64,000 nt of DNA from Tillus elongatus (lineage: Eukaryota > Arthropoda > Insecta > Coleoptera > Cleridae), in the NCBI GenBank assembly GCA_964006375.1, contig OZ023267.1:34099266-34163265 (forward strand), in the 5' to 3' direction. Each line of letters begins with the position of its first letter. Position 1 is the stretch's first letter. The notes under the pieces were generated by a model that did no database searches, was not told the DNA's origin, and saw only the letters and a list, made by a program, of their open reading frames with translations. Below are positions 53,277 through 63,910 of the stretch, in pieces. Made by a program: the position numbers and the translations under genes.

Positions 53277-53758
53277 AGTCACTACGATAAGTTATAATAT
53301 AATGGACCGCCTTTGAATACTATTTGGGACACCCTGTCTAACTTGTACTAGCTTTAGTAAATTCCAAATATTTTGTGGTACTTTAGAATTTGCACTTTAA
53401 AATTTCAACCCTTCAGGTTGAAAAATAAAAGAGATACAGGTGTGTAAATGTGACAATGTTTTTTAAAAATTTTTTGAAAAAAGTCGAATAACTCGAAAAT
53501 GGTTAAGAAAAATGACATAACATGTTAGTAAAACCTGCCATAAAATTTGACGAGCAATCTAGATCCGCAATAAAAAACACCATCTTCTATTTGAAATAAG
53601 AAAGTTGACGTATACTTCCGGTATAACCGGAAGTCCCATACTAACTTCAATACTTTCAGTGAACTGTAAATTTCGAGGAACCCAGGTGCGTGTATTTTCA
53701 GAACTCAATTGTGAGCCGTACTCCAGAAACGGCTAATGGAAGGTTTACGTGGGACACC

Positions 53759-53759
<1 letters not shown>
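53277..53759. repeat. Mariner-type non-autonomous repeat
   Basis: The right end GGGACACCCTGTA (53748-53760) is a Tc1/mariner-type terminus abutting (TA)n. A second TGGGACACCCTGTC occurs at 53325-53338. No transposase coding is present. Confidence 0.4.
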
Positions 53760-53855
<96 letters not shown>

Positions 53856-54187
53856 TATGTATCACACGGATAACTCAAAAATAATGGTCCGTTGATAAAA
53901 TTTGGCTTGTGCTTTCCTTTTGTAAGTGGCTTGGATAAGTTCGTTAGCCAGGAAAATCGAACCAGGTTTTCGGAAACATTTTAGGTTTTCTTTCGGAAAC
54001 AATTTTTATCTCAAAAAATAGAAAGTAAGCTATGTTAACCAAATTTGGTACGTAAGTTTACGATATTATAAAAGGAATTTATACCAAAATTTATATCTCT
54101 ATGTTAAAAGAAAAAAAGGTTATGAATAAATAATAGGTGCCAGATCATTTCTATGAAAATTCACTACCATAACGCACTTGCTGCGTG
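53760..54187 (+). repeat. (TA)n-bearing repeat, subfamily 1, lacking its hairpin end
   Basis: (TA)n at 53760-53852, then a CACACGGATAACTC variant, GGATAAGTTCGTTAGCC and a shortened body, ending AACGCACTTGCTGCGTGCAG at 54169-54188. Confidence 0.55.
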
Positions 54188-54713
54188 CAGACTTATCATA
54201 GTTTAACTAAGGACACTATTAATTATAAATATTGTCAATGGAAAGTAATAAGTTAGTCTGACTTTGTATGTTGTTATCAATCTTATAGTAAATATACAGA
54301 CCAGCTCTTATAAATAATCCAAGTTATTGATTTTTAGACCACATTTCGTAAAAAAAATAGGCAATTAAGGCTGTATTTCATTTTAACTACTCACCGGGAA
54401 GACATTTATGCGTATAATGGTGTAATTGTGACTACTTATAGCTAATTGTACTAAACTAAAAATACTTCACTTACAAATAGACATAAATTGTTCACTTCTT
54501 ATCAACAATTATCTTTTTTTTAAGGTCGGTTAACTTCCCTGACTGTGGCCAATCAGCAAAGTCAAGGAGTACTCTAGTTTTTAATTACGTTTTGTTAGTG
54601 ACTGTCGTTATAAATGAACACATTTTTTTAAATAAATTGTTTCACAAATTCAACAAATCAAATTAAATTGAATAAACATTTAACACATATAATTTGGATG
54701 AAAAATATATGTA
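54188..54713. other. Unassigned AT-rich DNA
   Basis: No ORF or recognised repeat was seen. Confidence 0.3.
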
Positions 54714-55519
54714 CAGGATGGCCCAAAGAAAAGTATGCATCCAGCTTTTTTTATGAATTTGGGAAAAAACGCTGGGAATCGTGATTTTTTATTTTTCGGG
54801 GGACACATTTTAAGCATATTTTCCAACCTACCTTTTCAATCCCCTAACGGGAAACAAATGCACCCTTAAAATTTCAAATGGGAAGTGGGGTCGAGTCATA
54901 CATTATTTCAAACGGTACACAATTACCTTTCAAATTATGCTTTATTTGTTGGATTTTACTGCAACGGTGAAAGCAAAAACGGCTTTACAAGCTTAAACCC
55001 GATAGTTTTGGTATCAATGAAAAAGTCACGTAAATTTCAGTTCTTATGAGTTAAAATACCACAATCATTTCTACGTTACTTATTTTAACAAAAACGTTAT
55101 TGAATCCCAATATAATCAGTGTCATCTTATCAAAATGGAAGTTCCTTCTTATCGTTATCATTTATGTGATTTCTTATATAAGGTAAATAAATTGGCATTA
55201 GTATACACAATTCAGGTGAACGTTTAGTTTATCATCTTCATTGACTCCGTTTGATTACTCTTAAAGTTATTCTAATTTCAGTCGAATTCGTAAAAATGAT
55301 TTTATACCATTCCCGAACGCGTTGAAATTGTTATACTCTATTTTCAAATTAACAGTTGTGCTGTGCTAACTCAAAGTACGTGTCAACTAGCTCTGGCCTC
55401 AGGAGTTTCCCGTTCTTCCATACAAAGGATTTTAAAAACGTACAATATTCATCCATACAAAGTTCAATTACCGTCAAACTATCTAATTTCGAACAATATT
55501 ACGTTATTTGTATGGATAC
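54714..55519 (+). pseudogene. Mariner-like element remnant: terminus and transposase HTH
   Basis: TACAGGATGGCCCAAAGAAA (54714-54733) is the terminus, shared in reverse with 1150-1501. Further in, the frame at 55300-55490 reads IPERVEIVILYF then LASGVSRSSIQRILKTYNIH and PYKVQLP. This is the N-terminal helix-turn-helix region of a Tc1/mariner transposase, comparable with SRYSIQKITKREKFRPYKIH of the 27.9-kb copy. The first HTH is mostly deleted. The element is cut off at the Gypsy LTR (55526). Confidence 0.6.
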
Positions 55520-55525
55520 TATGGA

Positions 55526-55882
55526 TGTTAATTGCACTTGTTGATATTAAATCCATGCGTAAACATCTAATATAACTTTATTACTTCACTAACTGAATAA
55601 ACTATATGATACATTTAACTATAATACACTTTATGATATAATAACAATTACAACAGTACACGAGTACATAGCAGATAACTGACCGAGCGTGGAGGACGTG
55701 TGTTCACTGTAGCGGTTGGTAGAGAGCAGAGAGAGAGAGAGATCGCCTGGTGTCTCTTATATGCCGTAGTTCTTGACAGCTGGCTGTCGCATAACGTAAC
55801 GCAACGTTTAACTGTCAAGAGTATTTATGCAGAAACATAGAGTAGTGTTGACGGAAACACTGCGGTCGGAACCACCGCCACA
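55526..55882 (-). repeat. Gypsy element 3' LTR
   Basis: On the minus strand, TGTGGCGGTGGTTCC (from 55882) to ATTAACA (55526), 357 bp. It matches 59986-60312 except for about 38 bp present only here (around 55680-55720), a shorter GA repeat and scattered substitutions. The polypurine tract directly precedes it. Confidence 0.9.
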
Positions 55883-55894
55883 TACTCCCCTCCC
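55883..55894 (-). other. Polypurine tract
   Basis: GGGAGGGGAGTA on the minus strand, ending exactly at the first base of the 3' LTR. It is the plus-strand primer of LTR elements and fixes the LTR start as TGTGGCGG. Confidence 0.85.
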
Positions 55895-55907
55895 AGTGGC
55901 AACGCTA

Positions 55908-56285
55908 TTAGTTCAAGTATCTTCGTGGAAATCGAACTCTACGTCCATGGCGTGTAGTTTGAACGGGAACGGGAACTTCACTGTCACTTTCAGTTTCACT
56001 AGGTGTTGGACTTTCACTTTCACTTTCAGTTTCACTAGGTGTTGGACTTTCACTGTCACTTTCAGTTTGACTAGGATGTCTCTGAGGCTGGAAAGTTGTC
56101 TGTTCATTATCACAAAGAATGAATGCGGGTTTAAGACGGTCAACAGAAATTGTCTCTTCTCCGTGTGATTTCTTGATTTTGAAGACTTTGTCAGTTCGGG
56201 ATAACACTTCAAAGGAGCCGTCATAAACTGGTTCGAGGGTTTTTCGCGGAATATCAATGCGAACAAAAACAAAAGGAGCTTCCAT
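55908..56285 (-). pseudogene. Gypsy pol C-terminus with acidic repeats
   Basis: Open frame after the integrase: [20 protein letters not shown] (a region that follows the integrase core in Gypsy elements), then SVDRLKPAF. About three imperfect repeats of [12 protein letters not shown] follow, and a basic end [14 protein letters not shown] stops at 55908. The acidic repeats come from a ~36-bp DNA repeat at 55980-56090. A frame change around 56285-56310 separates it from the integrase frame. Confidence 0.75.
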
Positions 56286-56309
56286 AAGCTTAGGATGGAC
56301 AAATACTTT

Positions 56310-57425
56310 TTTGCAGTATGATGTTTAAAAGGTACTGGTCGAAGTTTCCTTATGTCTTCTTTCAGCTGAGATATAAGTGGTGGAACATCATGAGCTTGTG
56401 TGCTGTTGAAAAAGTCGGTGGGAAGTTTGATTGATTCTCCGTAGACTATTTCAGCGGGTGTTGAGCGATATTCTGGAATTATGTACGATCTGGGTCCTAG
56501 TAACACAATTGGCAATTTAGCGACCCAGTTTTCGTCCATATGAGCTTTCAAGGCCTGTTTCAGAACTCTATGCCATCTCTCGATTACACCGTTTGCTGCT
56601 GGGTGGTAAGCTGTGGTCTTGATGTGGTCTGCACCTAGTGTTTTAGTGAGGTGTGTGAAAAGGTGGCAATCGAATTGTTTACCTCTGTCTGTGGTGATGT
56701 ATTTCGGAACACCGAAACGAGAGATCCAGCATGATAAAATAGTGTTCGCTACTGTTTCTGCTGTAATATCTGACAATGGAATTGCTTCGGGCCATCGAGA
56801 AAATCTGTCTATTATTGTTAACAGATAGCGTTGACCTTATGATGGTGGTAAATGGTCCCACAATGTCAACATTTATATGAGAGAATCTTCTCATGGCTGG
56901 GGTGTATTGTCCAATGGCACTGGAAGGGTGTCTCCATATCTTGACTTTCTGGCAGGGAATGCGAGTTTTAGACCAAAGAGATACATCGCGTTTCAATTTG
57001 GGCCAACAAAATCTATCCTGGACCAGATCGACTGAAGCTGATATGCCTGGGTGAAATAAATTGTGGATAGAATCGAAAATCTTTCGGCGAAATTTGAGCG
57101 GAATGAATGGGCGAAGATTCTTTGAAGAAGAATCGCAAATAAGGTTCAATCCGTTATCAAGAGGCATGTTTTGAAATTTATAGGAGGACGATTTAGACTG
57201 CAGAAGGTGTTTGAATTCCTCACAAGATGACTGAGCTTGCGCAATTTCTTGGAGTGACACAGTGGAAGAAAGTGAAATTGTTTCAATGCGAGAACAATAG
57301 TCTGCGGGAATGTTTGTAGGACCTGGTATGTAGCGAATGTCTGTGGTAAATTGACCTAGGAAGTATAAATGTCGTAGTTGCCTTGGAGATGCTTTATCGA
57401 CGCGTTGTTCAAAAGTGTATGTCAA
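56310..57425 (-). pseudogene. Gypsy integrase
   Basis: The N-terminal zinc region reads IHNLFHPG...KTRIPCQ: the two His are kept, but the first Cys of the usual CxxC is Arg. The catalytic core has HINVDIVGPF (D), [10 protein letters not shown] (D) and [12 protein letters not shown] (E), with all three acidic residues kept. A frame change lies at about 56800-56840 between the first and second Asp. In the family this protein inserts element DNA into the host genome. The remnant is non-functional. Confidence 0.8.
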
Positions 57426-57479
57426 AGGTTTGTGGTCCGTATAAATGATGAAATGGCGACCTTCTAGGGTATATCTAAA

Positions 57480-57700
57480 TTATTTAACTGCGGCTAGAAT
57501 CTCGCGATCGTAGGTGCTGTAAGATTTTTGGGCTGAAGTAAGCTTTTTAGAGTAGAAACCTAGGGGTTCTAGTGTTTGATCACGTAGTTGTTGGAGGGAA
57601 GCACCTACGGCATAATCAGAAGCATCGACATGGAGAATCAGTGGTAGCGAAGAAGACGGATGAGCTATTAGTGTCGCGTTTTTTAGTGCCTCTTTCAAAC
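57480..57700 (-). pseudogene. Gypsy RNase H domain
   Basis: LILHVDASDYAVGASLQQ (first catalytic Asp), GFYSKKLTSAQKSYSTYDRE (the E) and ILAAVK, then a stop at 57480-57482. The remainder continues after it with YTLEGRHFIIYTDHKPLTYT-like sequence before the integrase frame, so a single nonsense change splits the domain. Confidence 0.75.
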
Positions 57701-57956
57701 GTTCGAATGCTTCTCGAGTCTGAGGAGTCCACTCGATTTTACGTTTGTCGCGTTTTTTGGGATTCTGGCAGAGGTCGAATAGTGGTTGCTGAATTTCCGC
57801 AGCACGCGGAAGAGAACGACGGTAGAAATTTATGACACCTAGAAATCTTCTGAGTTTTTCAATGGTATCGGGAAGAGGTAGGTTGGTAATAGCTTTGATG
57901 CGTTCAGGAAGTGGAAATAATCCAGATTTATTTACACGAAAACCTAAAAATGAAAT

Positions 57957-58420
57957 TTAGGCCACTCCGAATTCACATTTAGATGAATTGATACGGATGC
58001 CGTTGTCTTGAAGTGTCTGAAAAAGTTTTGCTAGATGCTCTTGATGTTCTTTTGCCGAGGCTGATGCAGCGAGAATATCGTCAAGATAGGAGTAGGCAAA
58101 TTCAAGATGTCTTAAAATTGAATGTAAATATCTTTGAAATGTGTGTGCTGAATTACGAAGGCCAAATGGGGTTTTAACAAATTCGAATAACCCAAATGGA
58201 GTTATGACTGCTGTTTTGGGAATATCTTGAGGTGATACTGGGATGTGATGGAAAGCGCGAATGATATCCAATTTTGAAAAAATACGTTTGCCTTCTAACT
58301 GGGCATTAAAATCCTGCAAATTTGGAATGGGATATTTGTCTGGGATTGTGCTCGCAATCCCCACATGGTCTCCATGAGCCATCCTCTTTTTTGCACCATG
58401 TGGAGGGGGCTTGACCATGG
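57957..58420 (-). pseudogene. Gypsy reverse transcriptase core
   Basis: YPIPNLQDFNAQLEGKRIFS, then KLDIIRAFHHIPV (motif A, Asp kept), TPFGLFEFVKTPFGLRN (motif B) and YSYLDDILAAS (motif C, YLDD). It stops at 57957-57959 just after SSKCEFGVA. The region upstream (58440-58300) continues in another frame, so at least one frame change lies near 58330-58420. Confidence 0.8.
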
Positions 58421-58429
58421 ACTTTTGGA

Positions 58430-58990
58430 GGGTCTACAAATTCCCAAGTTTATCATGTGCTGGAATTCTAGCTTTGCTTGAGCTAGCTTTTCCGGGGGCA
58501 ATCTTCTAGCTTTTGCAGTGACAGGTGGTCCTTCCGTACTTATAGTATGGAAGAACTCAACCTCTGGAAGGTTGCTAGAAGAAGTTTCCTTAAAAAGGTC
58601 AGGAAATTGTTGTAGCAATTTGAAGTACTGGTGTGTCGGGTCTACAAGATAAATTTTAGAAATAATTCCTGGTGGTGGGTTAGCACCGGTCTTAGAGAGG
58701 TTTGTCTTTATATCGATTAAACGTCTATGTTTCATATCCACAAGTAAAGCAAACTCTGCTAGAAAATCAGCGCCTATAATTGGTTGCTTGATATCGGCAA
58801 GTGTGAAGGGCCAGCAGAACCTACGGCATAAACCTAGATCCAAATCTAATAGTTGTTCGCCATAGGTATGAATAGGGGTCCCGTTTGCAGCATACAAGGT
58901 ACGTTTTGATTGAAATTTCCCTTGGTCGTGAGTGGGTGGAATAACTGAAATATCCGCTCCAGAGTCGATTAGAAATTTTATATTGGAGCG
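58430..58990 (-). pseudogene. Gypsy aspartic protease and RT N-terminus
   Basis: FLIDSGADISVIPP (58967-58926) is the DSG active site of the retroviral-type protease. ADIKQPIIGADFLAEF (the ILG-like flap/dimer motif) follows, then a linker and the RT start (KARRLPPEKLAQAKLEFQHM, SPWSSPLHMVQK). A frame change at about 58890-58905 separates the DSG segment from the Met-initiated frame below it. Confidence 0.8.
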
Positions 58991-59084
58991 TCTATCAAAA
59001 ATAAAAAGGCGGCGTGTTAGGTGGCTCTCGTCTCCTGCCGCGTGGAGGGAGTGCCTTATTAGTTTTCCGACACATGTTTTGCTT

Positions 59085-59831
59085 TAAAATTGCAAGGTTG
59101 GATGCAACGTTTGGCCTTGTTGCCAAATCGTTCATGATATCAACACGTGGAGGTTGAGGAATTTGTGTTTATGGAATTTCGAGAAAGCTTGGGTCTTTCT
59201 CGGGAGGTAGATCGGGAACGCGTTCGCAATTCGTTGACTGATGCTGTTAGCTTCTCTAATTGCGCTTCTAACTTGGCTAGCTTGTCGGGCTCGCGTGACT
59301 GAATTCCAGCCACGTTGTATTTATCTCCGGAAAATTCCACGATTTTGTCTGCTGTAACCGACAAATTTTCTAGAGAATCGTTGCTCGAAGCCAAAATTGA
59401 ACGAACGTTGACTGGTAAACGTTGTAGAAATAAAATTTTAAGGAAATCCTCTCCAATCTGACTACCGGCTAAAAACTTCATTTCGCGTAAAAATTGCGAT
59501 GGTTTTCTGTCGCCTAATTCTAATTCTGTTAAAAGTTTATTTATTTTGCGACTTTCGGACTCTTCAAATTCTAAAAAAAGACGTTTCATTATATCTGAAT
59601 AGGGGGTTGATGATAATGGTTGGGTTAAAAAATCTTAAATTGACTCTGCGACATCAGGATCGAGTATAGCGAGTACATGACTGAATTTTGTCTTTTCAGA
59701 ACTGATCTGCGATACATCGAACTGGGCGTCAACTTGCATCTGCACAGATTTTCACGTTACGTCTCCATATAGGAGGTAATTTTATTGCAACCCTTGCCAT
59801 GATATTGCTGCTTGAAGAATCTTCGGCCATT
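59085..59831 (-). pseudogene. Gypsy gag
   Basis: MAEDSSSSNIMARVAIKLPP starts at 59831. The N-terminal part has several stops (59590-59780). It is then open at 59589-59140 with LFLEFEESESRKINKLLTEL, GDRKPSQFLREMKFLAG and ILFLQRLPVNVRSILAS, a Gypsy capsid pattern. The zinc knuckle CWYHERFGNKAKRC straddles a stop: TGA stands for the Trp codon at about 59139. Inactive. Confidence 0.75.
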
Positions 59832-59954
59832 GTGAAAAAATCAGATAATTTTTAAATTAGAAAGGACTGACCTGTTTAGATATTCGTTTTCTGTGGGCAT
59901 GAGCACGTGCGTGGAAGTTAGGCGACGTCGGCTGGAACATCAGGCTCGGCATCT

Positions 59955-59985
59955 TCGGCTTGCGGCACCGGGTCACCAATATGGA
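59955..59985 (-). other. Gypsy primer-binding-like site
   Basis: Just inside the 5' LTR the minus strand reads TCCATAT then TGGTGACCCGGTGCCG, a plausible tRNA 3'-end match beginning TGG. The 6-base TCCATA occurs beside both LTRs, so the exact LTR inner edge is uncertain by 6 bp. Confidence 0.55.
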
Positions 59986-60312
59986 TGTTAATTGCACTTG
60001 TTGATATTAAATCCATACGTAAACATTTAATATAACTTTATTACTTCACTAACTGAATAAACTATATGATACATTTAACTATAATACACTTTATGATATA
60101 ATAACAATTACAACAGTACACGAGTACATAGCAGACAACTGAGTAGAGAGCAGAGAGAGAGAGAGAGAGAGATCGCCTGGTGTCTCTTATATATCGTAGT
60201 TCTTGACCGCTGACTGTCGCATAACGTAACGCAACGTTTAACTGTCAGGAGTATTTATGCAGAAACATAGAGTAGTGTTGACGGAAACACTGCGGTCGGA
60301 ACCACCGCCACA
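59986..60312 (-). repeat. Gypsy element 5' LTR
   Basis: 327 bp, minus strand TGTGGCGG (60312) to ATTAACA (59986). It is shorter than the 3' LTR by one ~38-bp deletion and differs by substitutions and GA-repeat length, so the insertion is not recent. Confidence 0.9.
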
Positions 60313-61092
60313 GTTAAAAATGATTTCTAGGTATTAAATCTGACTCACTCATTATTAGCGAATTTTCATAGGAAAAATTTGGTAAAGACGGGATAACAAC
60401 TTAAAAGTTGTGTTTTTTTCCTCTTAACTACTTTTGAGTTATTATTAGTATAGGATAAGATGTATTTACTTTTTCCTTGTTATCTCTGCTGTACAGCATG
60501 TTGATAAATGTCAGCCCTATCATTGGGATTTCTGTTGGATGTTGATTTCGATAAATAAATAAATTACGCAAATATACAAGGTGACCAATAAATCAATCAA
60601 GAGTTTTATTGCACTTTTACCTGACCCAACAAATACCTTCAATCCGTTAAGTACCGTTATTGGAGCACCCGACATAATAAACCTTATCAGCCCGACTATG
60701 AGACCGATAACGACCCAGGTAAAAGCCTCACTATAAATAATACAAGACCGCAGAGCAACTTTAAGAATCACCTAGTGCTGAACAACCTTAGAGATGATTC
60801 CCAGTGAGATTTGGGGAGTAGAGGCAGATTGAGGCTCCGTAATCGAACTACCACAACCCAACCTACCATTATCCACCGCTATAAAGTGTAGGCAGATTAA
60901 GGCCTTAGAGTTTATTTGCTTTTATATTTCCTTCATCTCTTGAAAATAGCTCCAAAACATCGAGTTCCAACAAATTTTGGACGCGGCTCAATTCGAGAAC
61001 CAAGTATTTCTCCGATTTATGACTCTGGAAACCTTTCTGAATATATACATATGGAAATAAATTCTGGACGCGGTTCAACCTGAGAACCAAAT
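60313..61092. other. Unassigned DNA
   Basis: No recognised gene. The ORFs at 60520-60771 and 60905-61090 show no family resemblance. A TTCTGGACGCGGTTCAA phrase near 61060 and TTTTGGACGCGGCTC near 60976 hint at decayed repeat ends. Confidence 0.3.
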
Positions 61093-63092
61093 ATTAAGAA
61101 AAGTCTGAACGCGGCAAGTGCGTTAGGATGAGAATTTTCGTTAAAATGTTTTTAATAGCAAATGTGTCTCTTTAATGCAAGCAGGCATCGATTTGATTAC
61201 CGGTATAACCTATATAGGTAGTAGAAAGAATGTACCATATTTTATCAAAATAACTTATTGTTTGAAAATGCACAAACCCAGACAGCACAGACACATTCTG
61301 AGAATATACCAGGAATCTTTGGAAAGAATATTCAAATATCCCCAGAACATTCTCATAAGGTACAATATATATTCATAGAACATTCTATGAACATGAGAAT
61401 TGGACAAATTCTGTCATACTAATAAGGTTCTTAGAATGTTACTTACAATATTCTTATTATTTGAACTTCAATCACTCACCCTTGTTTAGGTTACCATATT
61501 GTTCCAGTGGCTACACACACCTGTAAACTCAAGTTCAGATACGCAATAAGTCAACAATTCGAGTATTGCATGTTTATTCAGATTAAGCATGTACTTCTAA
61601 CGAATACAAAGACATGTCTGAATAAAATATTAAAAAACAATTAAAATTTCAATAACATAAAAATCAAATAAATAAAGATACTGTTCTTGGATTTGCCAAA
61701 AAATGTAATGGCCAAATACAAAGTTTCCGAGATGAATAATCACGGTTACCCCCACTGAAGTTACTTGAAATTTGGCTAGTCTATTGATCCTACAGGCTTT
61801 CAGTGTGGCATTAAAGGAATTGCATTACACAATAGTACTTACACCTTATAGAATATAACTAAATTGAACAGAACATGCCACAAAATCACACTAACTCACA
61901 CTTACACAAAACTACAACTGTCATTGATCAGACCTTTTGACCCTTCCCTTGTATGGTTGCTTTCTGCTCTGCTTCCGCAGACTTGATTTTGACTTGCAAA
62001 GCTATTTCAATATCCCAATGTCCAATGTTTGTCACCAACAGCTTGGATATTCTGGTTGTAAAGGGATACTTTGGCAAAGTGATTCCGTATCTGATAAATT
62101 GCAAGTTTTCTTATACATTCATCTTCCTACCATATGTCCAGGTCCACATTTTCTGCACTGTATAGTGATACTTCTTACAGCATTAACTTCTTCCACAGGA
62201 GTAAAAAACCTGAGATGTTGGCTTAGACAATTATTCTTGCACTTTTCCAGTCCATCCACATCAAACTGTGGTAGTCTATATTGCATGACTTAGGTACTAT
62301 TGAAAAGAACACAATTTTTAAATTATATATTATACAATGTATGTGTACCTAATTAGTAAGATGATCCAGTTTCAAGCAAAATTGACGAACCAATCATGCG
62401 TGTGAACTACAGGAGATGCTTTAAAACTTGTTTTCTTTACTAGGTGAGTCTTAGTTCTTGATAACCTCACACAATGTTTTAGTTGCTTCTGTACTCTGGA
62501 TCTATGTTGTTTGTAATTGCACAGTTCTCCGTGTTCACATCACATTATTATTTTTAATTAATTATGTTAGAATATAACATTATACATCGTTGACTGTTGA
62601 CTACAGACCATTCATTTTGACATTACTTTCTATTAACGTATAGCGGCCATCTTGCAATCTTCCTTCCCGGCGGCATGGACATGCGCTCTACTTAAGAATG
62701 GATTGCCTAAATTACAATTTCGGATGTGTTTACCATAGACAGGTAACAGAATCAAACATGCAAAATAGTTACAATTATAATTCTCACCACTATACCGTAA
62801 TCATCATCTATCTTTGTCATTAAATTTTAAAGTTATAGTCCGAATATTCAAGATTGAAGTTCCATAAATGTTATTAGAACATTCCGAAACAAATATTCTG
62901 AAAAAAGAATGTTCTCACATTGTGAGAATATCTTGTGCTGTATGGGAACATTTCCCGAAAATAAACTTAAACTGTTTCTGAGAAAACTGGTTTCAAAGCC
63001 AACGAACTTTAGGTTAATAGCAAATAGAGTTATTGAAATTTGAAGCATTTAATGAAAATACGCTACCAAAACGCATTTGCTGCGTCCAGATT
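61093..63092. repeat. 300-bp inverted-ended module split by a 1.67-kb element
   Basis: The left piece 61105-61276 (GAACGCGGCAAGTGCG end, GGTATAACCTATATAGG, TTATTGTTTGAAAATGCAC) and the right piece 62947-63092 (ATTTCCCGAAAATAAAC, CTTTAGGTTAATAGCAAAT, AACGCATTTGCTGCGTCCAG) make one module when joined. This fixes the ends of the element between them. Confidence 0.6.
61277..62946. mobile_element. 1.67-kb element with CCCAnACAGCACA inverted ends
   Basis: The left end is CCCAGACAGCACAGACAC and the right end, in reverse complement, is CCCATACAGCACAAGATATT. It interrupts the module described at 61093-63092. The interior has short broken frames on the minus strand around 62290-61930 (a CRKCGPGH segment) of unknown family. 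GAACATTCT motifs recur near both ends. A left-end copy lies at 7534-7800. The superfamily is not recognised, and no clear target duplication was seen (ACAAA / AACA beside the ends). Confidence 0.6.
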
Positions 63093-63910
63093 TTTTAATT
63101 ACAAACATGCATGATATTTCGATAAAAAAATGTAAAAATGCAATAAGGATGTCAGAAAAGAAAATTGCAGGTATCACCAACGACTTATGGGCTATCTTGT
63201 GAATGTCAAAATAATTTTACAAGATGCAGCTCAAGACACTCTATAATTAACGTCTACAGTTTTTTCCCGTCTGTTGTATAATGACAATTATATTGAGCTT
63301 TACTGTAGAAATGCGCCACCCCGTATATATGTAAACAGATAAAAACTGAATGTTAACCCGGATATGGGTTAACTTCGTTCGAAGAAATCTTTTTAAAATT
63401 CAAAAGTCGCCGTCTCCCCATTAAGAAAGGGTCTTTTTGAAATTAATTTTCTGGAAATATTCTAGTAAAATGAAGAACAATGACAGTTAAAGCTGAAACG
63501 GTTTGTAGAACACTCTGCTTGTGACATTTTCTTTACATAACCCATAATAGTTTCAGGTTCTTTGCCTAAATATTGCCAATTTTGACCATTTAAATCGCGA
63601 ATTTGACGTTTTGAGGAAAACCCCAATTTTTTTCTTCAAATGCCTATAACTTTTTTGTCTTTAAACTTACGGACCTAGATTTTGGTACATGGGTCCTCTT
63701 TATAATGCAAATACGCTTACCAGATTTGGTTGCCCCTACTTTGCTTTTTTCCGGAGACATAGTTTTTTTTCGAAAGAAAACACATTTTCCGGGAAAACCC
63801 GGGCCAATTTTTCTGGCTAACAAACTTATCCAAGCCACTTGCAAACGAAAGGTACGCACCAAATTTGATCAAAATTGGCCCATTATTTTTGAGTTATCGG
63901 TGTGACTGAT
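63093..63910 (-). repeat. (TA)n-family repeat, subfamily 1, without its TA tract
   Basis: The usual block order (GTATCACCAACGACTTATGG, TCAAGACACTCTATAATTAA, GACGTTTTGAGGAAAACCCC, CTAACAAACTTATCCAAGCC, GAGTTATCGGTGTGA), but the (TA)n and hairpin end are replaced by unrelated sequence after 63905. A CCGGATATGGGTT piece sits out of order at 63358. Confidence 0.5.

Larger units (their letters stand above)
55526..60312 (-). mobile_element. Gypsy-type LTR retrotransposon, complete structure, broken genes
   Basis: Order on the minus strand: 5' LTR (60312-59986), primer-binding-like site, gag, protease, RT, RNase H, integrase, C-terminal chromo/GPY-type tail, polypurine tract, 3' LTR (55882-55526). 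The protease-RT-RNase H-integrase order is that of Gypsy elements, and the Cys-Trp-Tyr-His gag knuckle suggests the Mag-like branch. No env-like gene was seen. No matching target duplication was found beside the LTRs. Many stops and frame changes make it inactive. Confidence 0.9.

Noticed and set aside
52941..53316. Several ~100-codon ORFs (MYVC and THIH repeats) on both strands
   Set aside because: They are six-frame translations of the TACA array and have no coding meaning.
55519..60320. Target-site duplication for the Gypsy element
   Set aside because: The bases outside the two LTRs do not match. The repeated TCCATA lies beside both LTRs on the same side, so it may belong to the LTR or PBS junction rather than to a duplication.
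61937..62293. 118-codon plus-strand ORF
   Set aside because: No family resemblance. The minus strand of the same segment shows broken coding-like frames, so this is probably a shadow.
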